Shown here: positions 56,632 through 64,000 of the stretch, one piece after another
Layout: every line of letters starts with the position of its first letter
Position numbering within the stretch: position 1 is the first letter of the stretch
Assembly (NCBI RefSeq): GCF_000317145.1
Contig: NC_019697.1
Location: 4,786,886 to 4,850,885, forward strand
From: Chamaesiphon minutus PCC 6605
GTDB lineage: Bacteria; Cyanobacteriota; Cyanobacteriia; Cyanobacteriales; Chamaesiphonaceae
DNA: 64,000 nucleotides
Direction of reading: 5' to 3'
Notes under the pieces: model-generated
What the model was told of the DNA's origin: nothing
What the model saw: only the letters and a program-made list of their open reading frames with translations
Database searches by the model: none
Program-made: the position numbers and the translations under genes

Positions 56632-57744
56632 GTGTATTTGAATCGTCTCCACCTCCGGCATTTTCGTAATTATCGGGAACAGGAAATCATTTTTTCTGCG
56701 CCCAAAACTATCTTATTAGGAGATAATGCTCAAGGGAAATCGAATCTCTTAGAGGCTGTAGAATTATTATCGACACTCAAAAGTCATCGCGTATCTTGCG
56801 ATCGAGATTTAGTATTAGCAGGGGAATCTGAGAGCAAAATTACCGCCCAATTAACGCGCAAACATGGCTCGATCGATTTGGCTTTATTATTGCGAGATAA
56901 AGGTAGGCGCACTGCGACAGTCAATCGCGAAAATCTCAAGCGACAATTAGACTTTTTGGGTGTCTTAAACGCAGTCGAATTTTCGGCATTAGATTTAGAT
57001 TTAGTTCGGGGCAATCCCGAAACTCGCCGACATTGGATCGATTCCTTACTATTTCAGATCGAACCAGTATACGCCCATATTTTACATGAATATCAGCGGA
57101 TCTTAAAACAACGAAATAGTTTGCTTAAACAGGCAGAACATCGTAGCCTCGATCCAGCAGAATTAGAATCTTGGAATCATCAATTAATTATTACGGGTAC
57201 TAAAGTTATCCGCCGCCGGATGCGGATTATCGACAGGTTAGCCCCAATTGCAAGAACCTGGCATACTAAAATTAGTAAAAATACCGAGATTTTGACAATT
57301 ACTTATGCCCCCAATGTCGCGGCGATCGAAAACACACCCGAAGCAATTTATCAAGGATTTCTCGATCGATTAGCCCTCCGTAGTATTGCCGAACAAAGTT
57401 TGGGTAATACTTTAGTCGGCCCGCATCGAGATGAAATAGAATTAACTATTAATGATACCCCTGCCAAAGCTTATGGCTCGCAAGGGCAGCAACGGACGCT
57501 AGTTTTAGCCCTCAAATTAGCCGAACTAGAACTAATAGAACAAATTGTCGGCGAACCGCCATTACTACTCCTCGATGATGTTTTGGCAGAACTCGATCTG
57601 ACTCGTCAAAATCAACTTTTGAGTGTCATCGAAGATCGCTTTCAAACTTTAATTACAACTACCCATCTAGGTGCCTTCGATGCCAAATGGTTGGACTCAT
57701 CACAGATTTTGCAGGTTCGTTCGGGTGAGATTTTTCAGGCTTGA
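56632..57744 (+). CDS. recF: DNA replication and repair protein RecF
   Basis: A 370-residue SMC-like ATPase starting at GTG 56632 (MYLNRLHLRHFRNY). Walker A is GDNAQGKS (30-37), the signature region is YGSQGQQRTLVLALKLAE, and Walker B is LLLLDDVLAELD. RecF loads RecA on gapped DNA with RecO and RecR. The length is normal. It is not next to dnaN or gyrB, as is usual in cyanobacteria. Confidence 0.95.
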   Translation: MYLNRLHLRHFRNYREQEIIFSAPKTILLGDNAQGKSNLLEAVELLSTLKSHRVSCDRDLVLAGESESKITAQLTRKHGSIDLALLLRDKGRRTATVNRENLKRQLDFLGVLNAVEFSALDLDLVRGNPETRRHWIDSLLFQIEPVYAHILHEYQRILKQRNSLLKQAEHRSLDPAELESWNHQLIITGTKVIRRRMRIIDRLAPIARTWHTKISKNTEILTITYAPNVAAIENTPEAIYQGFLDRLALRSIAEQSLGNTLVGPHRDEIELTINDTPAKAYGSQGQQRTLVLALKLAELELIEQIVGEPPLLLLDDVLAELDLTRQNQLLSVIEDRFQTLITTTHLGAFDAKWLDSSQILQVRSGEIFQA

Positions 57745-57811
57745 AATGTGGATAGAGCGTAGAGTATACGAGACAGAAGTTCGCGTAACTCCTGTTTAGG
57801 TGGCAGATAGC

Positions 57812-58624
57812 TTAGTATCTGGGTAAGTCACAAGGTACTAAAATTCCCTCCTCGTCAAATCTTTTTTTTACTGCTTCTTGGATTTCAAAATAAACATCCT
57901 CATAGTCGGCTGCTTGTACCCAAGGACGAACCGCGAAGCGAATGCCGAGGCTACCCCAATCCAAAACGCCAACTAATGTCTTCGGCTCTGTCAAAATTCG
58001 CCGATCTCGTTCGACAACATCCCAGATAATTTGCTTGACTCGATCGATATCATTTTCATAGCCAGTCCCAAATACCAGATCGATCCGGCGGTGGGGTTGT
58101 GCGGAATGATTGGTAAGACAATCATCGAATAACTTTCGGTTGGGTGCGACGATCGTGCGATTATCTGGTGTTATTAGAGTTGTATTGAGTGGATGAATTC
58201 GGGTAACAGTACCACCGATATTCAAACATTCGATATAGTCGCCAACTTTAAATGGTCTGAGGACGATAATTAAAATCCCAGCAGCGAAGTTTGATAACGA
58301 ACCTTGCAATGCTAACCCGATCGCGACCCCAATCGAACCTAAAATTGCAATAAACGATGCAGTCTGTACGCCTAATTGACCCATCGCCACAATTACCGTC
58401 ATCGCTACTACCGCAATATAAACCAAATTGCTGGCAAACGATCCTAGTGTGGCATCGATTCTGGCTTTTTGCAGCGAGTTACCAACCAGCGTTTGGAGAA
58501 ACCGAGCGAGCTGAATCCCGATGAGCACGAGCATAAAAGCAGAGATCGCTTTAACACCAAAATCGGCAATCCAAATCTGGATTTTAGCTAAAAGTTCTGT
58601 CTTATTGTCCATAGAAGATTCCAT
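57812..58624 (-). CDS. Small-conductance mechanosensitive channel (MscS family)
   Basis: A 270-residue inner-membrane protein with three hydrophobic segments. The pore helix and beta domain are seen as LGSIGVAIGLALQGSLSNFAAGILI and RPFKVGDYIE. The channel releases solutes upon hypo-osmotic shock. Met5 is an alternative start. It is convergent with recF. Confidence 0.93.
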   Translation of the reverse strand: MESSMDNKTELLAKIQIWIADFGVKAISAFMLVLIGIQLARFLQTLVGNSLQKARIDATLGSFASNLVYIAVVAMTVIVAMGQLGVQTASFIAILGSIGVAIGLALQGSLSNFAAGILIIVLRPFKVGDYIECLNIGGTVTRIHPLNTTLITPDNRTIVAPNRKLFDDCLTNHSAQPHRRIDLVFGTGYENDIDRVKQIIWDVVERDRRILTEPKTLVGVLDWGSLGIRFAVRPWVQAADYEDVYFEIQEAVKKRFDEEGILVPCDLPRY

Positions 58625-58860
58625 CCAAGGGCAGAGGGCAGATATGTCTACTCTACCCCATTGAAGGTGACTCGATCGACACTATTAGCTAAAAAACGAG
58701 TCTCAGCATGGACTTGAAGATGATAGTGAGAGCTGCGCTTAAATAATCGAACGAGCATCCACGAGATTCCATGTAACAATAGATCGGGTTGTTGCGCTAA
58801 TTTTTCTTACTTTGCAATAATTATTCTCAAACTGAGTGCGACACTCTCTCGATCGCACCA

Positions 58861-59217
58861 CTACTTATTAAAATCTTTTGCAGGAATAACGTAAATCTTG
58901 ACAACATTTTCTGTCAGAATATTAATAAGCTGCGGATCGTCAGGTGATAGTTTGACGATCGTTTTTTCCCCATCCTTTGCCTGTACTAATGCTTGAGTTC
59001 GATCGTTACTAATGCTGATTTTTTCGATTTTTTTCTGTTTTACCTTGGCGATAAACTCAGGATATGTCAATGTATTTGCTACCGAGTCAGATTTTTCAAA
59101 AAATGTAGTCACACAAGCAGATGTGCCGATCGCGATCGTCCAAATCGATACCCATTGCAGATAAGATCTAATGTTTAGGTTTCGGTTCGCTCTATCCAAG
59201 TTTTTTTCTGAATGCAT
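58861..59217 (-). CDS. Orphan FtsH extracellular domain-like protein
   Basis: A 118-residue protein with one N-terminal membrane helix (LQWVSIWTIAIGTSACVTTF). The rest (LTYPEFIAKVKQKKIEKISI, DPQLINILTENVVKIYVIP) resembles the periplasmic or lumenal domain of FtsH proteases. The AAA and zinc peptidase parts are absent. It could be a regulator of FtsH, or a gene fragment under selection. No frame disruption is visible. Confidence 0.72.
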   Translation of the reverse strand: MHSEKNLDRANRNLNIRSYLQWVSIWTIAIGTSACVTTFFEKSDSVANTLTYPEFIAKVKQKKIEKISISNDRTQALVQAKDGEKTIVKLSPDDPQLINILTENVVKIYVIPAKDFNK

Positions 59218-59366
59218 GTTGTTAGGTTAATGCCAAGTAAACTCCGATTGTAGTATCTTAACTCGATCGAATGGATATCGAACATCTCTTTTACCACTGC
59301 CACCGCGAGTGAGATCGGTGTGCTGTGGATGGGGGCGGCAGCACCTAATTTTCGAGACACTAAACT

Positions 59367-60593
59367 TTAGGCAAAATCTAACATCTGCCCCGTATATTTA
59401 GGAAACACCTGCTGTAATTTACTTTCCTCTACTCTCAATCTCCGAGCTATCACCGTGCTCAATACATCGCGAAAATCTGTCGTCACGGCTAAATCTCGCC
59501 CTTGGTAAAGTTGCGCCGACCCCAACCCAGCCCACTTGCCATACACCTTCCCGCCGCGAATGCCGCCACCGAGCAGCCACATCACGTTCCCATGCCCGTG
59601 ATCTGTCCCACCGTTGCCATTTTCTCTCACCGTGCGCCCAAATTCGGACATCACCACGATCGTGGTATGTTGATATGCTGCTCCCAATCCTTCCTGAAGT
59701 GCGACGATACCCTTGCCTAATCGCTCTAGATTGCGGGATAAATAGCCTTGGCTGGCACCTTGATTGATGTGAGTATCCCAACCGCCAACTGCCAGAAACG
59801 CTACCTGAATGCGCGAATCTCGTGCCATCAGCCGCGCCAATCTCTGCGCATCGCTAGGGAAACCGTTAGGCAATGTCGCACCATTATTTGCCATCTGCAT
59901 CTCGGCTTGGAGATCTTTGAGCAGTTCGGTACGGGCAACTCTGCCCTCGCGATACGTGCGGCTGAGGGCGTCGTTATTACCATACAATCGATCGAATGCT
60001 GTGGCGACTTGGGGTTTATCGATTTGCATTCGACTACCCGCACTGCGCCCTGCGGCAAGATTGGCTACGGCTCTTTTGCCAATGAGGATGCGGGGTGTAG
60101 TCGCGCCGACGCTGACTGCTTGGATCGGATTTTTATCAGACATTACACCCAGGAGTCGATTCATCCAACCATCGCGGGTAGATTTGATACCCGGAGTGCC
60201 GCTTTCGAGATAGTCTTGGGCGTCAAAATGCGATCGCGTCTCGTCTTTGGAGCCGCACGCATGAACGAAGGCGAGGCTTTTTTGCTGCCAAAGTGGGAGC
60301 AAAGGGGCAAGAGCAGGGTGCAAGCCGAATTGCCCGTCGAGATCGAGTGCGCCGTTAGTTTGTCCTGGTTGGGGAATGGCAATTCGCGGTCGATCGGTAT
60401 AATATGTGGGTTCGCGATAGGGCACGACGACGCTCAATCCATCGATGGCACCTCTAAGGAAGACGACAATCAATCGCTGTGGATTGGGATTTGTGGCAGC
60501 AGTACTTCTTGCCGCCCAACCATGAGTGCCGATACTAATTAGAGATGAAGCCGAACATAAACTAGAGCGAACGATAAATTGACGACGATTCAT
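59367..60593 (-). CDS. DUF1501 family Tat-exported protein
   Basis: A 408-residue protein with a twin-arginine signal start (MNRRQFIVRSS). The family block VVFLRGAIDGLSVVVPY and the C-terminal MSEFGRTVRENGNGGTDHGH match DUF1501, related to sulfatase/alkaline phosphatase folds. DUF1501 proteins are nearly always paired with DUF1800 proteins, as here. Its substrate is unknown. It is the last gene of the minus-strand operon beginning with the ECF sigma factor. Confidence 0.92.
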   Translation of the reverse strand: MNRRQFIVRSSLCSASSLISIGTHGWAARSTAATNPNPQRLIVVFLRGAIDGLSVVVPYREPTYYTDRPRIAIPQPGQTNGALDLDGQFGLHPALAPLLPLWQQKSLAFVHACGSKDETRSHFDAQDYLESGTPGIKSTRDGWMNRLLGVMSDKNPIQAVSVGATTPRILIGKRAVANLAAGRSAGSRMQIDKPQVATAFDRLYGNNDALSRTYREGRVARTELLKDLQAEMQMANNGATLPNGFPSDAQRLARLMARDSRIQVAFLAVGGWDTHINQGASQGYLSRNLERLGKGIVALQEGLGAAYQHTTIVVMSEFGRTVRENGNGGTDHGHGNVMWLLGGGIRGGKVYGKWAGLGSAQLYQGRDLAVTTDFRDVLSTVIARRLRVEESKLQQVFPKYTGQMLDFA

Positions 60594-60724
60594 AAGTTTG
60601 GGCGGTTAATAATCTGCTCGCATGTCTGATATAGTTTAGACTGCTGCTCGATCGAAAAGGTTCGCAACTTTATCGACACTTGTATGCTTATCGTCGAAAT
60701 TAATAACTTAGATCGACCATCTTG

Positions 60725-62230
60725 TTACTTTTTCATAAATTCAGGACTACCGAGGATTAATGCTGCACGAATTTCTGGACTGCTGGTAGCAATCGCTTGT
60801 TGAGTGCGAGTAGAAAAGTTATTACCTAAAGTAGCTGCTAATTTCAGCGGATCGATCGCGAATATTTGGCTAGTTGGTAAAGTATTAGCGGCAGTAGTTG
60901 TCGATGCCGAAATTGGGAGTTTGCCATTAGCCAAATTCGTCGCATAATTAATCCGCCGCGTCATACTATCGGGATTCAACCAGGCTTCTTGAGTATTCTT
61001 ATAACCATTTGGTGTCGGACAACCATAGATGGGCATTCCTTGTTGCTTGAGGAAGTCATTTAATGGTTTGACATTATTTAACTCTACACCAGTCGATCGA
61101 ATGGAGGAGATGGCATATTGATAGGGCGTTTTAAATTTGGTGCCATAGTATTTGCTATTCCAAAACTCAGGACTCTGGAATAGGGTATTCAATACTAATT
61201 TAATATCGCCATCGGTAGCTAGAAAGCGTTTGGCTAGTCGATCGACTAAACTTTTGGGTGGATTGTCATTGACAAAATATTGAGCCAGTTTAAAGCCAAT
61301 CTGACGGGCAGTACTGGGATGTCGGGAGAGAATATCTAGAGCCTGTTCGCCTTCTTCTATACCGCTGCCGACGATTTGGCGATCGAGAAATACTTTATTA
61401 CTAAAATCATGTCGATCGCGATTAAATTGAAAACTATAACCATCGGGAATCTTTTGTCCTGGCTGCTTGAATCCCCAACCTGTAAAAATCTTAGCTAATG
61501 TAACAACATCTGCTTGTTTGTAGCCGCCATCGACGCCTAATGTATGGAGTTCCATTAGTTCGCGTGCATAGTTCTCATTTAAGCCGCGATTGGGACCTTT
61601 TTTATTAGTATTCGGCGCGCTATTTCGCCAATTATCTAAATAAAATAATATCGCTGGATGTCGAGCCGTCGCACCCAATAAGTCTCTAAACTTACCAAAA
61701 GCATAAGGACGAATGGCTTGTCGTTCGTATGCACCTACCCACAGTCTATCTATCCCTTTATCTGCATAAACATTGAAATGATTGTACCAAAAGTCCACCA
61801 TCACTTCTTGAAGTTGTCGTTCGCTGTAGATCGATCGCCAAAGCCTAGCTTCGATCGCCTGGTTAGTGACTTGTCTAGCTTGTTGCTGCTGAATCTTTTT
61901 GACTTCTAATACTGGTTTTTGGCCATCTACTTGGCGATTGGGATTATACCGCTGAAATAACTCTGTTGGTGTGAGATCGATCGTATCTAACTTAGCCAAT
62001 CGTTCTACTAAACTTGGCGATTCAGCGATCGTATCGGGATTGAGTTGTTGCTGGATATATTTATCGACTCCCAGCTTTTGAACACGATCGATATCGTCTG
62101 GACGAATCCCCAGTGTCAGCCGATTTAAAAGATGAATAACTTTGGGGTTGACAGGTGCAGCTTGCGCAACATTTGCCAAGCCCACCCAAATGCAGCTAGT
62201 AATAATGAGTAGGTATTTGCGAGTATTCAC
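60725..62230 (-). CDS. DUF1800 family exported protein
   Basis: A protein of about 501 residues from the GTG at 62230, which gives a proper Sec signal (NTRKYLLIITSCIWVGLANV, ending AQA). Landmarks are HLLNRLTLGIRPDDIDRV, NENYARELMELHTLGVDGGY and FKLAQYFVNDNPP, all typical of DUF1800. The longer frame to a TTG at 62287 would overlap the upstream gene and bury the signal peptide. It works with the DUF1501 partner in an unknown surface process. Confidence 0.85.
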   Translation of the reverse strand: MNTRKYLLIITSCIWVGLANVAQAAPVNPKVIHLLNRLTLGIRPDDIDRVQKLGVDKYIQQQLNPDTIAESPSLVERLAKLDTIDLTPTELFQRYNPNRQVDGQKPVLEVKKIQQQQARQVTNQAIEARLWRSIYSERQLQEVMVDFWYNHFNVYADKGIDRLWVGAYERQAIRPYAFGKFRDLLGATARHPAILFYLDNWRNSAPNTNKKGPNRGLNENYARELMELHTLGVDGGYKQADVVTLAKIFTGWGFKQPGQKIPDGYSFQFNRDRHDFSNKVFLDRQIVGSGIEEGEQALDILSRHPSTARQIGFKLAQYFVNDNPPKSLVDRLAKRFLATDGDIKLVLNTLFQSPEFWNSKYYGTKFKTPYQYAISSIRSTGVELNNVKPLNDFLKQQGMPIYGCPTPNGYKNTQEAWLNPDSMTRRINYATNLANGKLPISASTTTAANTLPTSQIFAIDPLKLAATLGNNFSTRTQQAIATSSPEIRAALILGSPEFMKK

Positions 62231-62258
62231 GGTTATCAATGATCGATTATTAATTAAT

Positions 62259-62645
62259 TTAACTGTCTTCAGGTTCGTTATCGGCAAAAATATTTACATC
62301 TAGATCGGGACTTTCTACATTAGCATCTGGGCTAAAGATCGAGTCGCGAGCGTGAGCTTCTAGAAAAAGATTGAGTTGCTGTATTTCAGCCATACTCGGT
62401 TCGGGTGGACTAATTATCTGTTGGATCGATACACCAACAATACCAGTCGCAATAATTCCAATTCCTCCAGCAATATATCGCCACCAAGATCTAGTAACAA
62501 ATTGTTGTCTTGTTACTATGGGTAATCGATCGATTTCTGACATCAGTCGATCTTCTAATTCGGGTGAAGATGGTGGTGATATCGATCGATTTTGTCGTAA
62601 GAAGTTAGTTAATTGAGGATCTTCATCTGGTAAGTTATTCATCAT
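62259..62645 (-). CDS. Putative anti-sigma factor, single-pass membrane protein
   Basis: A 128-residue protein. Residues 1-45 are cytosolic, followed by one membrane span (WRYIAGGIGIIATGIVGVSI) and an acidic outer tail. It directly follows the ECF sigma gene, the usual place for its anti-sigma partner, although no zinc-binding HxxxCxxC motif is seen. The call is by context. Confidence 0.65.
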   Translation of the reverse strand: MMNNLPDEDPQLTNFLRQNRSISPPSSPELEDRLMSEIDRLPIVTRQQFVTRSWWRYIAGGIGIIATGIVGVSIQQIISPPEPSMAEIQQLNLFLEAHARDSIFSPDANVESPDLDVNIFADNEPEDS

Positions 62646-62699
62646 CTGTTTGCCTTTGTTATATTACTATCCCTCGATCGAGATCGATCTGAGTGGTGA

Positions 62700-63302
62700 T
62701 TAAATCTGAACTCCCGATTCTTCGAGAAATTTTCGCATTCCACTGCGGGCGTGAAACAATCGCGATTTGACAGTACCGACGGGAATTTCGAGAATTTCAG
62801 CTACTTCTTTTTGGGGGAGTTCTTCGAGATCGTGTAATACCAAAACCGCTCGATGTTCCTCACTCAAACAACTCAATCCTTTGCGTACCAAATCTCGATA
62901 GTGGAGCTGCATAATATCGGGATCGTCATGTTGAGTAGCGACACTTTGCGCGATCGCGTGCAGTCGCGATCGATCTTGTGCTAAAGTTTGACGACGCTCG
63001 GAAGCCACATTCCAGGCAATTCGATACAACCAAGTCGAAAATTGCGAACTTTGGCGAAATTTTGGCAATCCTTTCCACGCACGTAAAAATACTTCTTGTG
63101 TCAAGTCATCCAACATGGTGAGATCGCAAAGCTGATAGAGAATTTGGCGCACGCGTTGTTGATGGCGACGATACAACAGCCGAAAGCTCTGACGATCTCC
63201 CTCGACACAACGTTTGACTAACAAATCGTCAGCTACCAATTCAGCCCGCTCTTCCACTCTCAGCACCACCTCGCATTCCCGATACATCGAGCCATACATC
63301 AT
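62700..63302 (-). CDS. RNA polymerase ECF-type sigma factor
   Basis: A 200-residue group 4 sigma factor. Region 2 shows FRLLYRRHQQRVRQILY and LTQEVFLRAWKGLPKF with RQSSQFSTWLYRIAWN. Region 4 is EEHRAVLVLHDLEELPQKEVA with the HTH IPVGTVKSRLFHAR. It probably controls the downstream putative anti-sigma, DUF1800 and DUF1501 genes and itself. A GAGAGG ribosome site precedes the ATG. Confidence 0.93.
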   Translation of the reverse strand: MMYGSMYRECEVVLRVEERAELVADDLLVKRCVEGDRQSFRLLYRRHQQRVRQILYQLCDLTMLDDLTQEVFLRAWKGLPKFRQSSQFSTWLYRIAWNVASERRQTLAQDRSRLHAIAQSVATQHDDPDIMQLHYRDLVRKGLSCLSEEHRAVLVLHDLEELPQKEVAEILEIPVGTVKSRLFHARSGMRKFLEESGVQI

Positions 63303-63454
63303 CCTCTCGTACTCCGTTCTACATTAGCTTAGACCGGAGATCGATCTAAAAGGTTCAAGCATCATCAAAATTAGATTAGCGGCTGTCTTTAGCTTTGTTA
63401 ATTTTATTATTGACTTCCCGATCTACTCAATTTGTAAAATAGTATGCTCGATTT

Positions 63455-63595
63455 ATGATGAATGATTCAGAGACGTTATTTAGAGATGTTAGACGTCAAA
63501 TTTTAGAGCTAAAGTCTATTCATACTGAAGCAGCCTTGCGTGAAATAGATGTGACTATCGATCGAGTCATAGAAAACATTCAAATTAATGGCTAA
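63455..63595 (+). CDS. Possible small hypothetical protein (46 residues)
   Basis: An open frame MMNDSETLFRDVRRQILELK and onward to TAA, all helical and charged. Tandem ATGs at 63455 and 63458. No clear ribosome site. It lies between the sigma gene and cynS. Confidence 0.4.
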   Translation: MMNDSETLFRDVRRQILELKSIHTEAALREIDVTIDRVIENIQING

Positions 63596-63752
63596 ATAAA
63601 ACGCTCTACTACAAGTATTGTCGGACACAAGCAATGCAGTGGTGCGATCTTTCTACATACCCATCCATTCAAAGCTGTTCGTAGCTAACTATTTCGATCG
63701 CCGATCTGGCCTATATTTAGAGCTAAATAGCAATACAGGATACAAAATCAAC

Positions 63753-64000
63753 ATGGAACTGCCAGAGATCGTCAGCCACTTATTTGCCGCCAAGAAAGCC
63801 AAAGGGTTGAGTTTTGCCGACTTGGAAAAGATCTTAAACCGCGATGAGGTCTGGATTGCGGCGGCATTTTATCGACAAGCCGCGATGTCTGAAGAGGAAG
63901 CTAAATTATTGGTTGAAGCTCTAGGGATAGCTCCAATTTATATCGATACGCTGACTGATTATCCTACCAAAGGTTTAGGCCCTGTAGTGCCTACAGATCC
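63753..64000 (+). CDS. cynS: Cyanate hydratase (cyanase), N-terminal part (right edge partial)
   Basis: The first 82 residues are visible (MELPEIVSHLFAAKKAKGLS). They form the helical N-terminal domain of cyanase with LNRDEVWIAAAFYRQAAMS and GLGPVVPTDP. Cyanase converts cyanate and bicarbonate to ammonia and CO2 in the cytosol. The catalytic C-terminal domain lies beyond the window. It adds a further small nitrogen source to the region. Confidence 0.93.
   Translation, partial: MELPEIVSHLFAAKKAKGLSFADLEKILNRDEVWIAAAFYRQAAMSEEEAKLLVEALGIAPIYIDTLTDYPTKGLGPVVPTD

Noticed and set aside
59748-60542. 264-codon open frame on the plus strand opposite the DUF1501 gene
   Set aside because: It is the antisense shadow of a well-supported gene and has no family features.

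Overview
The window is chromosomal DNA from a cyanobacterium. The evidence is an NDH-1 subunit NdhD, prolycopene isomerase (CrtISO/CrtH), the tail of a CrtW-type beta-carotene ketolase, a Ycf37-like photosystem I assembly protein, cyanophycin synthetase with cyanophycinase, and very dense HIP1-type sequence (GCGATCGC and CGATCG). The genus cannot be fixed from the sequence alone.

Layout. 1-13,900: the crtW tail, ruvX, then a cyanophycin and arginine nitrogen block: isoaspartyl peptidase (iaaA), the bifunctional arginine dihydrolase argZ/agrE, cyanophycinase cphB and cyanophycin synthetase cphA, with a transglutaminase-like protein and a GNAT enzyme between them. 14,190-27,750: a minus-strand guanidine-type nitrogen region. 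It holds an ABC importer with an embedded metallo-beta-lactamase-fold hydrolase, a 1190-residue biotin-dependent urea/guanidine carboxylase, two DUF1989 carboxyguanidine deiminase-type subunits, a clear guanidine-I (ykkC) riboswitch upstream of them, and a stand-alone allophanate hydrolase C-terminal-like protein. A VapBC-type toxin-antitoxin pair lies inside this region, and its toxin is split by a 1425-bp insertion sequence with perfect 9-bp target duplications. 28,200-43,000: housekeeping genes (crtISO, TPR proteins, a BCS1-like AAA ATPase, a zinc-ribbon PP2C phosphatase, a sufA/iscA homologue, an M48 peptidase overlapping tRNA-Leu, ndhD, a DegT-type aminotransferase).

43,070-54,560: a tRNA cluster (Pro, Tyr, Thr) hit twice by integrating elements. 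A decayed one sits behind tRNA-Pro. An apparently intact 10.4-kb element sits in tRNA-Thr, bounded by perfect 50-bp direct repeats. It encodes a tyrosine integrase, a small putative regulator, a RepB-primase/VapE-type helicase protein, an SF2 helicase, a short PD-(D/E)XK nuclease, a lone terminase small subunit, a ParB-like HTH protein and a ribbon-helix-helix regulator. It has no capsid, tail, portal or large-terminase gene. This is the gene set of a phage satellite (PICI/SaPI-like) and is the most interesting object in the window.

54,880-64,000: ycf37-like, fabG, recF, an MscS channel, an orphan FtsH-extracellular-like domain, an ECF sigma factor/putative anti-sigma/DUF1800/DUF1501 operon, and the start of cyanase (cynS). 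Cyanophycin turnover, arginine breakdown, guanidine use and cyanate breakdown together make this a strongly nitrogen-oriented segment.
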